A DNA stretch of 64,000 nucleotides from Schistocerca nitens (Eukaryota; Arthropoda; Insecta; Orthoptera; Acrididae), in assembly GCF_023898315.1 (NCBI RefSeq), contig NC_064616.1, forward strand, positions 708,689,389 to 708,753,388, given 5' to 3'. Within the stretch, counting starts at the first letter, position 1. The number at the start of each line of letters is the position of its first letter. A program made the translations under genes and the position numbers. Under the pieces are notes generated by a model that ran no database searches, was not told the DNA's origin, and worked only from the letters and a program-made list of their open reading frames with translations. This document shows, one piece after another, positions 23,503-35,440 of this stretch.

Positions 23503-23704
23503 GCCGCGCGGGATTAGTCGAGCGGTCAGGGCCGCTGCAGTCATGGACTGTGCGGCTGGTCCCCGCGGAGGTTCGAGTCCTCCCTCGGACATGGGTGTGT
23601 GTGTTTGTCCTTAGGATAATTTAGGTTAAGTAGTGTGTAAGCTTAGGGACTGATGACCTTAGCAATTAGGTCCCATAAGATTTCACACACATTTTAACCC
23701 TTTT
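23503..23704 (+). mobile_element. tRNA-derived SINE, family C
   Basis: A tRNA-like head (GGGATTAGTCGAGCGGTC, B box GGTTCGAGTCC) and a tail ending CCCATAAGATTTCACACAC. The target-site duplication is TTTACATACTACTTG (23488-23502), with one mismatch at 23705-23719. Confidence 0.9.
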
Positions 23705-23719
23705 TTTACGTACTACTTG

Positions 23720-24615
23720 ACTAAAGACCATTGTGCCACCAGGCTGGAGGCTACAATACACAACTACGGAATGGACCGTGTGTTTGACCCAGTGCAGACT
23801 GTTTAATTGTTTTTTAACTATAGCAATCAGTATTCCCAATGGGATCGACTGTACTCTGTGCCAGCTACATCCATGTGCTGTCAACTAACAGATAACTTGC
23901 ATAAAAGCAGCAGTTTGCCTACTGAAGGGTGTAAGAGTTTTCGATAATTGTCTTAAACCGTCCTGAGCCTCAAGACCGATTAAAGCTTATTAATTATGTT
24001 CTGTCTGCATACAGTTTAGTTACCTACTGCATAGAAATTCTTAACACTGACTCCAACAAAGATGACAAAAGTAATACTCAGAAGTGCTATATTACAGTAT
24101 GAGAAACATATTTCTCTACATCCCAGACATTGTTCTCCATAATACCGTCAGATGAAGATATCGCTGAATTAGGACTGGTGCCCACAAACAATATTGACCA
24201 CAACGGTAGATCTGTGTGGTAGGTCATTGTTGCTGTCGTAATTGAATCATCAGGGAAACAGGGAAGCCGAAATTGTACCCCACCCACCAATCAATATCTC
24301 ATCGCTGCTGGGTGTGGTAGGTCATGTCCTTCACTGCACAATCGTCCAGGGTCGACGATAGCTCTATGTGCCATCCTGCGAACTCCTCCCGTCATAGTCC
24401 ATTGGTCATAAAAGTATTTGAAAAATTATTGCTCATAAACCAGATATCGTTTTTCTAAGTACTGCTAGATATGTCTTGTAAGTAAATTAATATGCTGTAG
24501 AAGTGTCTATTTCCTCTCAGTGGAAAGGGATGGGATGATCGTCCGTTCGTCAGACATGTCAGAGTTGGCAGTCTGATACACGCCACTGAAAGAAGACCGC
24601 AAGACATGGTTTTTA
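23720..24615. other. spacer of the inverted repeat, right part
   Basis: No gene or known repeat recognised. Short ORFs only. Confidence 0.4.
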
Positions 24616-24619
24616 TTTA

Positions 24620-26685
24620 CGGTTTCTAAAACTATCAAAAGCGTAGCCTTCCTCAGAGAATTTTGGTCTGCGTCCACGATGAAACCATATCCTCGAGGTC
24701 GGTGGGATCACCTCCACCCACTCCGACATCTCCAACTCTAAATTCGGGGATTCACGGCTAAACGTAGGGTGACAATTGTTTAAAGTGTGATGTCAGAGGG
24801 GTGGAAAGAAAACTGTATGTAGCCTGGCAGTGAATGATGGTGTGGATTGGTTTGTGCCAGATGATGTTCGATGTGGAATTATGGTCGATTGGAAATGATT
24901 GTCATTGTGACTTGCGTTAAATATGACCACACTTGACAATAGACATAGGAATGGACACGTGCAAGGTGTGCAAAGCGACTCTAGCTAGTCGGTGTGGTGC
25001 GGCTACTGATTATTGATGCACTGGCCCCTGTCAGACACTGACCACAAGTTGCAGCGCTCGCGGATGAGTGGAAGCAGCCTCTGAATTTCCTCACCATCTT
25101 TCGACTTACACTTTGCTGGTAGCTCTCCTGAGAATATAACCCGTGTAAAAGTGTTTTCCGTGGCCTCTTATGTCCTGTGGCAATGGTGCGTGACAGAAAG
25201 GTTGAGTGGTATTTCTCAAAATTGTTACTAGAGCTCAGCGACGGATCTGTTAGTCACGGCCCGCGTGAGAGATAAATACGTCAGAAAAAAATAAAAGACA
25301 GCAGAATTAGGCTTATCTCATGACAATCCGTTTGCAGTGTAAATGATAAACTGATGTTCATGTTGTTGATCTGTAGCAGTGTAATTAGATGTCAATATTC
25401 TTTAATCTATTTGCACTGCGTGTTTGCAACCTGCTGTCCTATCGTAGTGCAGAAACTGTGTTTCTCGGAGCTATTAGCAGACAGTGTCTGCACAACCCTC
25501 GAGATCGTGGAGAATCTCCATCAGCAATTCGGTCGACACAGCAGCCACGTGAGTACCTGACATAACGAACTGTTACAAACCGGTTGCTTCAAGGACAGCT
25601 CTGAGCCAGACGTCCTGTAGCGCGCCATTCGCGGTATGCATAGCTTGTGTATGATCTCTAGGTAAAGTTTGGACGAGATTTCTCACAATATTTGCAATGT
25701 CTTTGGTCTGAACCTCTGCATACAGAAGTTTTTGATTTTTTTATGATCTGTACATAATTAGGACATCCCACAAGAGGATAAATGGCTCTGAGCACTATGG
25801 GACTTAACATCTGAGGTCATCAGTCCCCTAGAACTTAGAACTACTTAAACCTAACTAACCTAAGGACATCACACACATCCATGCCCGAGGCAGGATTCGA
25901 ACCTGCGACCTTAGCGGTCGCGCGGTTCCACACTGAAGCGTATAGAACCGCTCGTCCACACCGGCCGGCCACAAGAGGATAACACTTGCATCTTCCACAC
26001 CAACAGGTCAGCTTTCCTCGTCGATTTTCGAGGGAAGGGGGGAGGATGGGGGAGAGGGATGAACACATGACTCACAATTTCAAGCTCCCTCTGAGGACCT
26101 TATTGTGAAAGAGAGGTTCTTTCACAGACGTGCATGTATGCATGCAATCAGAAACAAGTTGGTGTTGGGGGTGGTGGAAAATGGGAACAAGAGGTGGTAT
26201 TGTGACTTCTTCCAACACAGTAATACTTGTACCTTCTCAAAACAGGGAGAGAAAATTACACTATGTCCTTCCGCAGCACAGACTGAACTTTTCCGCCAAT
26301 TCCCAAGTGGAAACGGTGGAAAATGGGGTCAGTGGGTGTTACTATGAATTCTTCTTCCAACAGGATAACACCTGAACAACCTCAAAAATAATGAAATAAA
26401 GAAAATACCAGCCTATGTCCTCCCACACCGACAGCTCAGCACAGTTTTTCCCGCCAGTTCCCAGGTGGGGGATGGGAGAGGAGTGGAGGAGGGAAAGGTA
26501 GGGTGGGGATGGAGGGAGAGGAGGAGGAGAAGGAGAGGTTGGAGAAATCCATAATGCCACAATATCGAGAGGCATCTGGTGGCGGCATTGTGGACGATGT
26601 CAGTCGGTCTGGGATTGTGAAAGAGGACAGGTCACTGCAAACCCGTCTGTTTGGCTGCAGGGGGAACCATTATTAACTCAGTATA
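24620..26685 (-). repeat. right arm of the large inverted repeat
   Basis: Inverted, diverged partner of 18890-20865, interrupted by a family A SINE at 25781-25968. It carries the same three outer subrepeats, marked by TTCTTCCAAC (near 26208 and 26350) and AGGATAACACTTGC (25976), G-rich where the left arm is C-rich. Its inner edge holds a hammerhead-like core on the minus strand (CTGAGGA 24656-24650, GAAA 24626-24623). Both arms contain a short Tc1-like segment (about 25560-25620 here). Confidence 0.8.
25781..25968 (-). mobile_element. tRNA-derived SINE, family A
   Basis: Full head and tail on the minus strand. The target-site duplication CCACAAGAGGATA is at 25768-25780 and 25969-25981, inside the right arm. 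The left arm lacks it, so it inserted after the arms were formed. Confidence 0.95.
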
Positions 26686-26805
26686 TTATTATTATAGATG
26701 TGCTGTCCACCACACAATGCAACACTTATGAATAATATTACCTACATACCAGATCGGTGGCAATTGCCTCTTGCGTTACCGCATACAGCGGGCAGCCCTG
26801 AAGTA

Positions 26806-28106
26806 CGAGGTTTGTCCGGAAAATCCGTATAAAAGTTGAATAATAACTTTATTTTACAATTATTCAGGTATTATAATATGGCCTCCTTCAAAGTACTCGT
26901 CCTGAGACGCGATACACTTCTGCCAACGCCGTTTCCACTGTAGATAACATTGCTGAAAGTCTTCAGTTGGGATGTTGTTCAGTTGCCGTGTCGATTCCGC
27001 CTTGATGGCTTCCACATCTCCCAAGTGCGCCCCGGAATCACCATTTTGCATTTCGGGATCATGAAGAAGTCACATGGGACTAAATCGGGCGAATAAGGCG
27101 GATGGTCTGTCACGGTGATTGAGCTTCGGGCCAAAATCTCACACACAACGAGCGACGTGTGTGCGGGCGCATTGTCGTGATGAAGGATCCACCTACTCCG
27201 GTCGAACTCGGGCCACACGAGCTCTGAGACGTGTCGTAACTTCAACGTAAAAATTTCCGTTCACTCTCTGGCCGGGAGGGACAAATTCCTTGTGAACAAT
27301 GCCCCTAGAATCAAAGAAAACAATCAACATTGTCTTCACATTGGACCTTGATTTTCGCGACTTTTTTGTTCTCGGTTCTCCTGCTAGTTTCCATTCCTTG
27401 CTTTGAGATTTGAGCTCCACATCGAATTCGTAAAACCAGGACTCGACTCCAGTGATGACTCGGTTGAGAAAGTCCCCTCGTTCCTCTGCTTCCAACCAAT
27501 CCTCACAGCACTCAACCCTCTTTGCTTTCTGTTCTGGCGTCAAGAGCTTCGGTACGATTTTCGCACACAATTTCTTCATTTAAAGTTTTTGTGTCAGGAT
27601 TTCGTGAACGATTGTTTTGGGGATTGACAGCTCGTCAGCAATCAATCTGACTATCAATCTACGGTCTTTAAGAACACAAGCCCGAATTCGTTCAACATTT
27701 GCATCGGAACTCGATGTCGACGGGCGTCCTGGGCGAGGTTCATCGTTCACTTCTCGGCCATCCCGGAACCTTTTCAACCACTTGTTCACGGTTGGTTGCT
27801 TCACAGAATTGTCTCCGTAAACCTGTTACAAACACTCAAAAATATCACGGCCATTCTTTCCTAGTTTGGCAAGAAACTTGATGTTGACGCGCTGTTCCTC
27901 AATCAGAGAGAGCTCCATGCCGACGGCAGGTGAAAAAGGGTAACTGTCAACAAGCTGCCGAACACTCCCATCTTCACGCAGACTTCTCTGATTCGAACTG
28001 AGAGTTGATGGGATTCATTACAGCAGTAGTCCCACCTGGCGGTGACTGCAACTTGTAACATAAAGACATTATTCAACTTTTATACGTATTTTCCAGACAA
28101 ACCTCG
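26806..28106 (-). mobile_element. mariner transposon with both terminal repeats
   Basis: A 1301-bp element flanked by TA (26804-26805 and 28107-28108). Its ends are inverted repeats of nearly 40 bp starting CGAGGTTTGTC. Size, repeat length and TA target are standard for mariner. It carries a decayed transposase on the minus strand and separates the right arm of the large inverted repeat from a third arm-like copy. Confidence 0.95.
26860..27918 (-). pseudogene. mariner (DD34D) transposase pseudogene
   Basis: The start ATG is at 27918 (MELSLIEEQRVNIKF). Helix-turn-helix and linker blocks follow (KWLKRFRDGR near 27780, the DEPRPGRPS segment near 27740). The catalytic block LHHDNAPAHT and the terminal SPDLVPCDFF are 34 residues apart, Asp to Asp, so this is DD34D. 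The first catalytic Asp, expected in ITGDES, is Val (GTC at 27447-27445). There is an in-frame stop near 27828, another at about 27580, and frameshifts near 27200 and 27045. It cannot make active transposase. Confidence 0.9.
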
Positions 28107-28108
28107 TA

Positions 28109-28870
28109 ATCTGTCAGCAGTCTCGGCACAGTGCAGTAATGGTCTTTCTGCTCAGAGCCGTCAGCGGTCTCGACGCCGAGCGCAGTGCAGTATCGCTGTT
28201 TTCTAGCACCCGCATCTGCTCAGTGCTATTAGCAGACAGTGCAAGCATTATTACAGACTCCGTTTGCGGTACGTAGAGTGTGTATTTAGCATCTATAGGC
28301 GAAGTTTAGGAGTGTTGACGTTCCGTATTTTAAGATATTTGCAATATGCTTAAATCTTTAAATGATCTGTAGGAGGAGTTTTGGTGTGATTTTTAGCTGT
28401 GGTGGGGTATCATTTTCTGCAGTATCACAGATCTTTATATAATCTGTTTGTGTGTGTGTGTTTTTTTTTTTTTTTGGTTTTTTTGTTTTTTTTTTTTTTT
28501 TTTTTGCAATAAGCTATAGGATCTCTGTAGATGCGCTTATGATTTTTTTAGACTGATGATCTGTAGCAATGTAATTACGGCATGTAGTGGCTGGACAGGG
28601 TAATACCCACACCTTCCTAAGCTTTTCCTGCCATCATCAAGAGGTATTGGAAAATTCTTCCAACAGGATAACACCTGTCATTTCCCAAATAAAGAAATAA
28701 CCACTCTTGCCTTTCCACACCAATAGCTCAGCGCAGACTGAGCTTTTCCCACCAATTTCCAGGTGAGGGAGAGGAAGGGAGGAGAGTGGGAGGGGTGGGT
28801 GTAGGTGGGGAAAGGGTGAAAGGAACTGGGGAGGTGTGTCATCAGTGTGATGTTGCCACATCTACTGCTG
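28109..28870 (-). repeat. third, partial copy of the inverted-repeat arm
   Basis: Shares with the right arm the CTATTAGCAGACAGTG segment (28229; partner near 25470), TTTGCAATATG, the TTCTTCCAACAGGATAACAC subrepeat (28656), and the following G-rich block. It has the same orientation as the right arm, just beyond the mariner. Long T-runs lie at 28460-28505. Confidence 0.65.
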
Positions 28871-29106
28871 CCATCTTGGATAAATTTGTCAACAATGCAG
28901 ACTGCATTCGTTCTCCCCTGGCTCTACTACTGCCATCGAGCGAGATATTAGCGCCTTGATGCAATTCCAACCAACCTCCATGGAATGTCATGGATGAGAA
29001 TGGTACTTTTGGTACATCGCAGAGGGAAACCTCGAGTAATGTCACTCCCATCGCTGTCACTGTTGCTTGAATTTTACTATGGTTGTTTACTAAAGTGATA
29101 ATTTGG

Positions 29107-29299
29107 AGCCGGCCGGGGTGGCCGAGCGGTTCTAGGTGCTACAGTCTGGAACCACGCGACCGCTACGGTCGCTGGTTCGAATCCTGCCTCGGGTATGGAT
29201 GTGTGTGATGTCCTTAGGTTAGTTAGGTTTAAGTAGTTCTGGGGGCTGATGACCTCAGAAGTTAAGTCCCATAGTGTTCAGAGCCATTTGAACCATTTT
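29107..29299 (+). mobile_element. tRNA-derived SINE, family A
   Basis: Complete head with a shortened tail. The target-site duplication TGATAATTTGG is at 29096-29106, with one mismatch at 29300-29310. Confidence 0.95.
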
Positions 29300-29593
29300 T
29301 GATAGTTTGGTCAGTGTAACGTTAAATGTGCGCCTATGTCACTTCCACTGGATTGAAATAGCAGTGTTATGGTAGTTGCCTAGTGACTCTAAGCCCTGAG
29401 ATACTTTTTTTTACTCTCATTGATTTCATATTCGGAGAAACGTACATTATGGAGATATACTAGTACCGTTAACTACACTTGTTTGAGATCCTGTTGCTTC
29501 AGTGCTCTTATACTGAAGACAGTCAATCAGCTTCTTCATTCGCTACGTGGTATTAGACTCCTTATCTACAGCAGATGAATGGTAAGAAGTATT

Positions 29594-29978
29594 TGTGGGA
29601 GCAAGTTCCTGAGGGACCAAACCACTGAGTTCATCGGTCCCTAGGCTTGCACACTACTTAATCTACCTTAAACTAACTTCCGAAATATTGTTCAAATGGC
29701 TCTGAGCACTATGGGACTTAACATCTGAGATCATCAGTTCCTTAGAACTTAGAACTACTTAAAGCTAACTAACCTAAGGACATCACACACATCCAATGCC
29801 CGAGGCAGGATTCGAACCTGCGACCGTAGTGGTCGCGCGGTTCCAGACTGAAACGCCTAGATCCGCTCGGCCACAGCGGCCGGCAAACTAACTTATGCTA
29901 AGGACAACACCCACATCCATGCCCGAGTGCGGACTTGAACCTCCGACGGGGGGCGCCGCGCGAACCGTGGCAAGGCGC
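29594..29978 (-). mobile_element. SINE family C split by a family A SINE
   Basis: The family C tail lies at 29594-29679 and its head (G-rich, CGCGCGAACCGTGG) at 29885-29978. The host target duplication TAAGAAGTATT is at 29583-29593 and 29979-29989. The interruption has its own duplication. Confidence 0.9.
29680..29884 (-). mobile_element. tRNA-derived SINE, family A, nested in family C
   Basis: Minus-strand family A copy. The target duplication AAACTAACTT (29670-29679 and 29885-29894) lies within the family C tail, so family A was active after this family C insertion. Confidence 0.92.
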
Positions 29979-31110
29979 TAAGAAGTATTATCAGTTACCG
30001 TGTTGGCCATTAAAGTCGTAAGACCATGAAAGTAGCAAGTAGAAATTGCGTAGTTTGGATGAAATGTACTATGTCCTTGGCTCTGCAAATCATAAGCATT
30101 TCAGCGCAACCACCCAAACAGGTAGAAGTAATTCTGAATACATTCTATATGTAAGGAAAGATTTCTCATCGGGTCTCTCATTCAGAAATCGTATCTGAAT
30201 ATCTGTTCTTTGGCAGAAGATCGTGTTATACCTTTTGTACGAAGGAGAAATGTCTACTAGCACGCTGCGGAATTTACCAGTGCCAAGATCTGTCCTATCG
30301 AGAGTCCAGTTTATTATTCCGTGACACTGCTGCCCACGCTGGTTGCGATCCCACGACAGTCCTGCGAGTATGGAATCGACGGGTTCAGAAGGCCCATACT
30401 CAACGCCACGTGCGGCCCAACGCAGCTATCGCGCGAGAAGACAGACATATAGGTTCAGTCAATGGTGCAGGATCTTACAGACGCGTCCCATACATTGAGT
30501 CAGGAAATGGTCTTGTTTGTAACAAGTACCCACACGGACAGTGCGATGAGATCTGGACACCGCAGACTGTCAGCATGACGTTCACAGTTGCGGCTTCCCT
30601 TGACGTGAACAGCGAGAAGTGCACCAGGTGTGGTGCTTCCAACGCCAATACTAGGCACAGGAGTGGTATAACCTCCTCCCTGTTCTGCACACACCACCAC
30701 CATGAACATAACTCAGTGTGAGAAATCGAAGGAGAGCGAACTTTTTCCAGTTGTGTTCATCATCGATATACAGACCTAATAAGTGGCGTGGTGATATGGA
30801 GTACCATTGGGAACACAACACAGTGACCCCCTATTCGGACAGCCAGTAATTCGGACAGCAGGAGTTAGATTTCTGACGCGTTACGGTCGGTGACTGTGCC
30901 CTATTTTCGAGGTCTCCGTGCATCACCTTTCAACAAGATAGCATTAAGACTGCATATTGGCTTTTCGTCCGGACATACCTCGATGCAGAGATTGTTCGAC
31001 TGTTGCCCTATCCAGAACTTTTGACCGATATCTCCTATTGAAAACATTGGTGAGACACTGGCACGCTACAGCCCGCCAGCCACTACCACTGATGAGCTCT
31101 GGCATAGGGA

Positions 31111-31310
31111 AAAAATGGTTAAAATGGCTCTGAGCACTATGGGACTTAACATCTGAGGTCATCAGTCCCCTACACTTAGAACTACTTAAACCTAACTAAC
31201 CTAAGGACATCACACACGTCCATGCCCGAGGCAGGATTCGAACCTGCGACCGTAGCGGTCGCGCGGTTTCAGTCTGTAATGCCTAGAACCGCTTGACCAC
31301 CCCGGTCGGC
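31111..31310 (-). mobile_element. tRNA-derived SINE, family A
   Basis: Minus strand. An 11-bp target duplication TGGCATAGGGA is at 31100-31110, with one mismatch at 31311-31321, inside the Tc1 remnant. Confidence 0.92.
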
Positions 31311-31454
31311 TGGTATAGGGATGTGAACCAGTATGCAATGACATAACCATGTCTATCATCCAACTTCAGTTCGGCTCGATGTACTGCAGGATTAGAGCCA
31401 TTGTTGCTGCCAGAGGTGGCAACTCTGTGTATAAACTTCACAACATGTTTGTTG

Positions 31455-31656
31455 TGTTCAAATGCGTGTGAAATCTTATGGGACTTAACTGCTAAGGTCA
31501 TCAGTCCCTAAGCTTAGACACTACTTAAACTAAACTATCCGAAGGACAAACACACACACCCACCCATGCTCGAGGGAGGACTCGAACCTCCGCCGGGACC
31601 AGCCGCACAGTCCATGACTGCAGCGACGCGGACCGCTCGGCAAATCCCGCGCGGCA
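31455..31656 (-). mobile_element. tRNA-derived SINE, family C
   Basis: Minus strand, with B-box complement GGACTCGAACC and head GCCGCGCGGGATTTGCC. Flanks ATGTTTGTTG and ACGTTTGTTT are an imperfect target duplication. It is inside the same Tc1 remnant. Confidence 0.88.
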
Positions 31657-32602
31657 CGTTTGTTTAGCCCTGAACCACATGCACGGCATTTTTACCGAAA
31701 TAACCCCACTCGTTTTAGTACTAAATCAAACATTAAAATTATCATATTTCGCAACTGACTGATATACTCTGTAGTTGCACTATTTTAAAATCTTTGATCC
31801 CAAAAAGATTTCGCAGCTACATATATTTATCTGTTTACCTGACGATGGCGCAACTGCCGAAAATGTGTTTGTAAAATAATAAATATTGTATAATATTACA
31901 CCCGTGTCGAGTGTTTTTTCATTCATAAACTATAATTTTAATCATGTTTTCTCCCTATTATATTGCACATGCGCAATAAGTACGAATTTTTACTTGTTAT
32001 CCTTCATGGTGTTGTAATTTTAATGGGCAGCATTGTATGATAAATGCTGAAGGTTCTTCCATATTTGGCATCAACGAGTCAAATAACAATTTTATGGAAG
32101 TAGTATGGTTCATTTCTTCGTTGTGTCTCTTGTTTTCAATAGATAATCAGCTAGAAGAGAATTAGAGAGAAAACCGGCATATGGAAGACTACATCTACTT
32201 ACCTCGCCTGAACGCACTGTCATCATATAGTTTAAGTCTCCTGTCGAGCCCTTCTTGAGGCTTTGGCCACAACTGAGCCACCCTTCATCGAGCTCCGCTT
32301 CTTTCATATTCGCCTAAAACGTCTGTCTTAACAATCGCCATCGCCATGTTCTCTCTCGATTAACAGCTTCTGACAACAGAAATGCACATAGCGAAATTCT
32401 ACGCTATAAACAACTATGAATTACGATATTCGAATGCCTTTCAAAGTACTCCAAGATAACCGATAATTTTCAGAGTGTTGATGTTCCTTCCTATCATAAT
32501 AATTACAAAAAATTATGACGTTGCACATCATCAAAAAGTTGATCTAAGTTCTGAATGGTGGGCTCCATAAGGTTCCCAAGTTGTGCAGCGACCGTAAACC
32601 AT
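31657..32602. other. AT-rich stretch with a hammerhead-like core
   Basis: Plus strand: CTGACGA (31839-31845), hairpin GGC/GCC, GAAA (31859-31862), then an A/T-rich tail with AATAAA. No coding feature. Confidence 0.4.
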
Positions 32603-32918
32603 AAAATTACCAAATAAGCAACAACCAGTCGCAACATCATGTTTTCTTTATTTACTTTTGCAAATCGATTTCAACTAATTAACACCCATCATCAGTGCTC
32701 TCAACGTATATGTTCCCTGAGTAGTAACACTGTCTTAAGCAGAGGTCAAACATAAAGTTAACTTTATTATGTTTGACCTCTGCTTAAGACAGTGTTACTA
32801 CTCAGGGAACATATACGTTGAAAGCACCGATGATGGTTGTTAATCAGTCGAAATCGATTTGCAAAAGTAAATAAAAAAACATGATTTTGCGACTGGCTGC
32901 TGCTTATTTGGTAATTTA
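32603..32918. repeat. long near-perfect palindrome (foldback element)
   Basis: Two arms of about 157 bp (32603-32759 and 32760-32918) are inverted copies with almost no loop. The centre is a perfect 16-bp palindrome around GTTAAC. Arms differ by a few substitutions and a 3-bp insertion. The left arm's minus strand contains CTGATGA (32695-32689) and GAAA (32672-32669). It is non-coding and could extrude a cruciform or be transcribed into a long hairpin RNA. Confidence 0.9.
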
Positions 32919-34525
32919 ATGTAAGTTGTTAATCTGCTTATCCCGTCGACTTTCTTTTCCATGGAGTTTCTACCTATGATGCTTTTCCTCTTCTTCGTTG
33001 AACATTTCCTTGTCAATATTTACCTGTACGTTTTTGGATGTATGTAATGCTGAAGCAATTCTTCTTATTACCTTGTTAAGGTAAAGAATTGTGTAGCTAT
33101 TAACTTTTTATTTATCGAAATAGAAGGGAACAAAGAGCATCTCATGACTGATATCGTAAATCAGCAGTAACTACAAATAAAATTTTTAATTCCCCAAATA
33201 AGAGAAATGAAAACAACAAAGGAATTTACAGTGTGCAACTTGTAACAACACCAAACAGTATGCTGACTGACAATGAACCTAAGTGCAAGCAAGAAGTTCT
33301 GAAGTAGTGTCGACGAAAGTTTGGTCAAGGGTGATTGCTATAGATAAGAGGCCCATGAGATAGGCCGAAAGAGTCCAGTCAGTCTCGCCCACAACTTTCT
33401 TCGTAGCTGTCTATCCAAAAACTATTTCGATCGTAATATTTTTATCTCATAATCCCTCAGGAAATGTGTAGGTTTGGCGAGACAGTATCTCATAACAACG
33501 AAATCAGTCCCTCACGACTAGTTAATATTCATTTACTTGAGAATGAGAAGAAAGTGGAGTGTGTTAAGAATAGTTACGTAATTAGAATCGAAGCACTAAA
33601 TCCATTTTGGCAAGGTTGAAGGAAGGAGCTGTTTGCGTCCGAATGCAAGGCGAATTTCGGCCACTGCTACATCTCCGCCTGATTATCAATCAGTGCTATG
33701 AAACAGAATTTTGCGGTTACTGAAGTAGTATTACATGGCCCTGATAAACATACTACCCACATTGGTTTCATAACCTAAGATTCATATGGAATCCTACATT
33801 CTTCGTGTTCCACGTCATTGAGAGGCTGTACAATATCATTCAAGAGTACGACGATTGTGCTCACCTCATCTCCTTTTTAGAGTGGAAGACATGCAGCAAC
33901 CTTAAAGTATGCTAAGTATGCTACAAATCGAGGAAACTACTGTGGGACTCGATTGATGTGGGTTGCCGTCACGGAAGCTCAGCCACTCTTTGTAATAAAA
34001 AGCTGAGGGGAGTTTTCATGAAGGAATTTGAGAGATACCGTGCGACATCCGCACAGAACTGCAGAAGAAAAACGACGAAAGAGCAGATAAAAACGAAGAA
34101 AAGAGCAGGTACAGCACTAGACTCCGGCCCTGGAGGTCGCGGGTAGAAACGGGATTTTTCCTCGTTCCAATCCTTCCAGGAAGGCTCCAACTCCACTAGC
34201 TTGCTGTCAAAATGAAGGGGTAAAAGTTTCGGTTGGTCGCATTTATTTACATAAATGGGTTAAACTTCAGTGTTCCTCATTTTCTGTCACCTGCGTCTTA
34301 CCGTACACTCGGTACACAGTTTGTGTTGTTCACATAGTATATAAATAATCTTTAGCAACGAATCCAATGCTGCTTCCAACAAAAGATGCGTGAATATCTT
34401 ACCTAGTACATCTTATATTTAAGAAGTGAAATAAAACTAAAACAGCAAAATTACATAGGTATAAGTTTCTACTAACGGAATACAAAATATATACGATAAC
34501 AGTATAGAAAAGAGTTGGTGCAATA
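32919..34525. other. unassigned stretch
   Basis: Short ORFs only, with no domain. I recognise no repeat boundary. Confidence 0.4.
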
Positions 34526-34529
34526 CCAA

Positions 34530-35440
34530 AAGAAATTATAAACGACCTACAGAATGATTTCCGTAAAATCAGATTCTGTTTTCGTCATCACACAGTCAAT
34601 CGAAAGGATCGAGAGTTCAATGTAGCTATGTACATTGCTTTTATTGACCATAAAAAAGCATTTGATCGGATGAAAAAACTCAAATTATTTCTTGTCTTAC
34701 TGGACAAGCATCTTCTGCAACATTTATTAAGAGTAACACAAAGTGCGTGTATTAAAATTTTAGTTACAATGATCCAAGATAAAATGACCCAGGGTCTCTG
34801 ACAAGGTTGCCCCCTATGATATGATCTCTTCCATTTATAAGTTGATGAGATCACAAATAAACGTAGAAAGTTATTATTGAAACATTTAAAAATAGACGAC
34901 GCTACTCCATGTACATTGCTCTTCACAGACGACTAAATGATTTCAGGTGGAGCAGAAGGCGATCTACAATGTGGTCTATACCTCCTTTTGAATGTCAGGA
35001 ATGAATGTAATTTAAATGTTTTCACATCAAAAACAAACGTGATGACATTTAGAGGGTGTGAAACAGTTGGGGCCAAATTTGTCATAAATATCTAAGCAAA
35101 AGAACAAGCTCAGAAATTATTAAATCTTGAGTGTGATATTACTTACAATTCATATAATAATGTGAGTACAACGCTAGAAATATTGCAGTATATATGTGGC
35201 ACACTCAAATAGAATTTTAAAAATAGCAGAAGAGATACATTTCTTAAACTTTATGAAGAATTGGCAGTATCAATGTTACTGTATGGCTGTTAATGTTGGA
35301 CACTTACGAAAGGACATATCAAATGAAAAGAAAGAAAAAAAAAAGAATAGAGGGTGCAGAAGCGAGATTTCAGACACTAATAGCTGTTTAAACATTAATT
35401 CATAAGATTAGAAACGAAAATCTCAGGAAATAATTAAATA
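34530..35440 (+). mobile_element. degenerate LINE, third family
   Basis: Read with frameshifts: GIPKEIINDLQNDFRKI near 34525, IAFIDHKKAFDRMKK (RT motif A, about 34635-34680), LLFTDD (motif C, about 34918-34935; canonical FADD), and SMLLYGC-CWTL near 35270-35310. The order is that of a non-LTR retrotransposon reverse transcriptase and C-terminus. No frame stays open. Confidence 0.75.

Larger units (their letters stand above)
30180..31700 (+). mobile_element. degenerate Tc1-like transposon carrying two SINEs
   Basis: The plus strand near 30320-30400 resembles the Tc1 helix-turn-helix (TVLRVWNRRVQKAHTQRH). Near 30919-31000 it reads ITFQQD, the second catalytic Asp, followed by VRTYLDAEIVRLLPYPELL. 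Coding continues after the first SINE in pieces. The family is clear but the copy is badly decayed, and its ends are uncertain. Confidence 0.6.

Noticed and set aside
28441-28510. processed pseudogene or poly-A tail (T-rich runs)
   Set aside because: The T-runs are interrupted by G, no cDNA-like sequence adjoins them, and they lie within an arm-like repeat.
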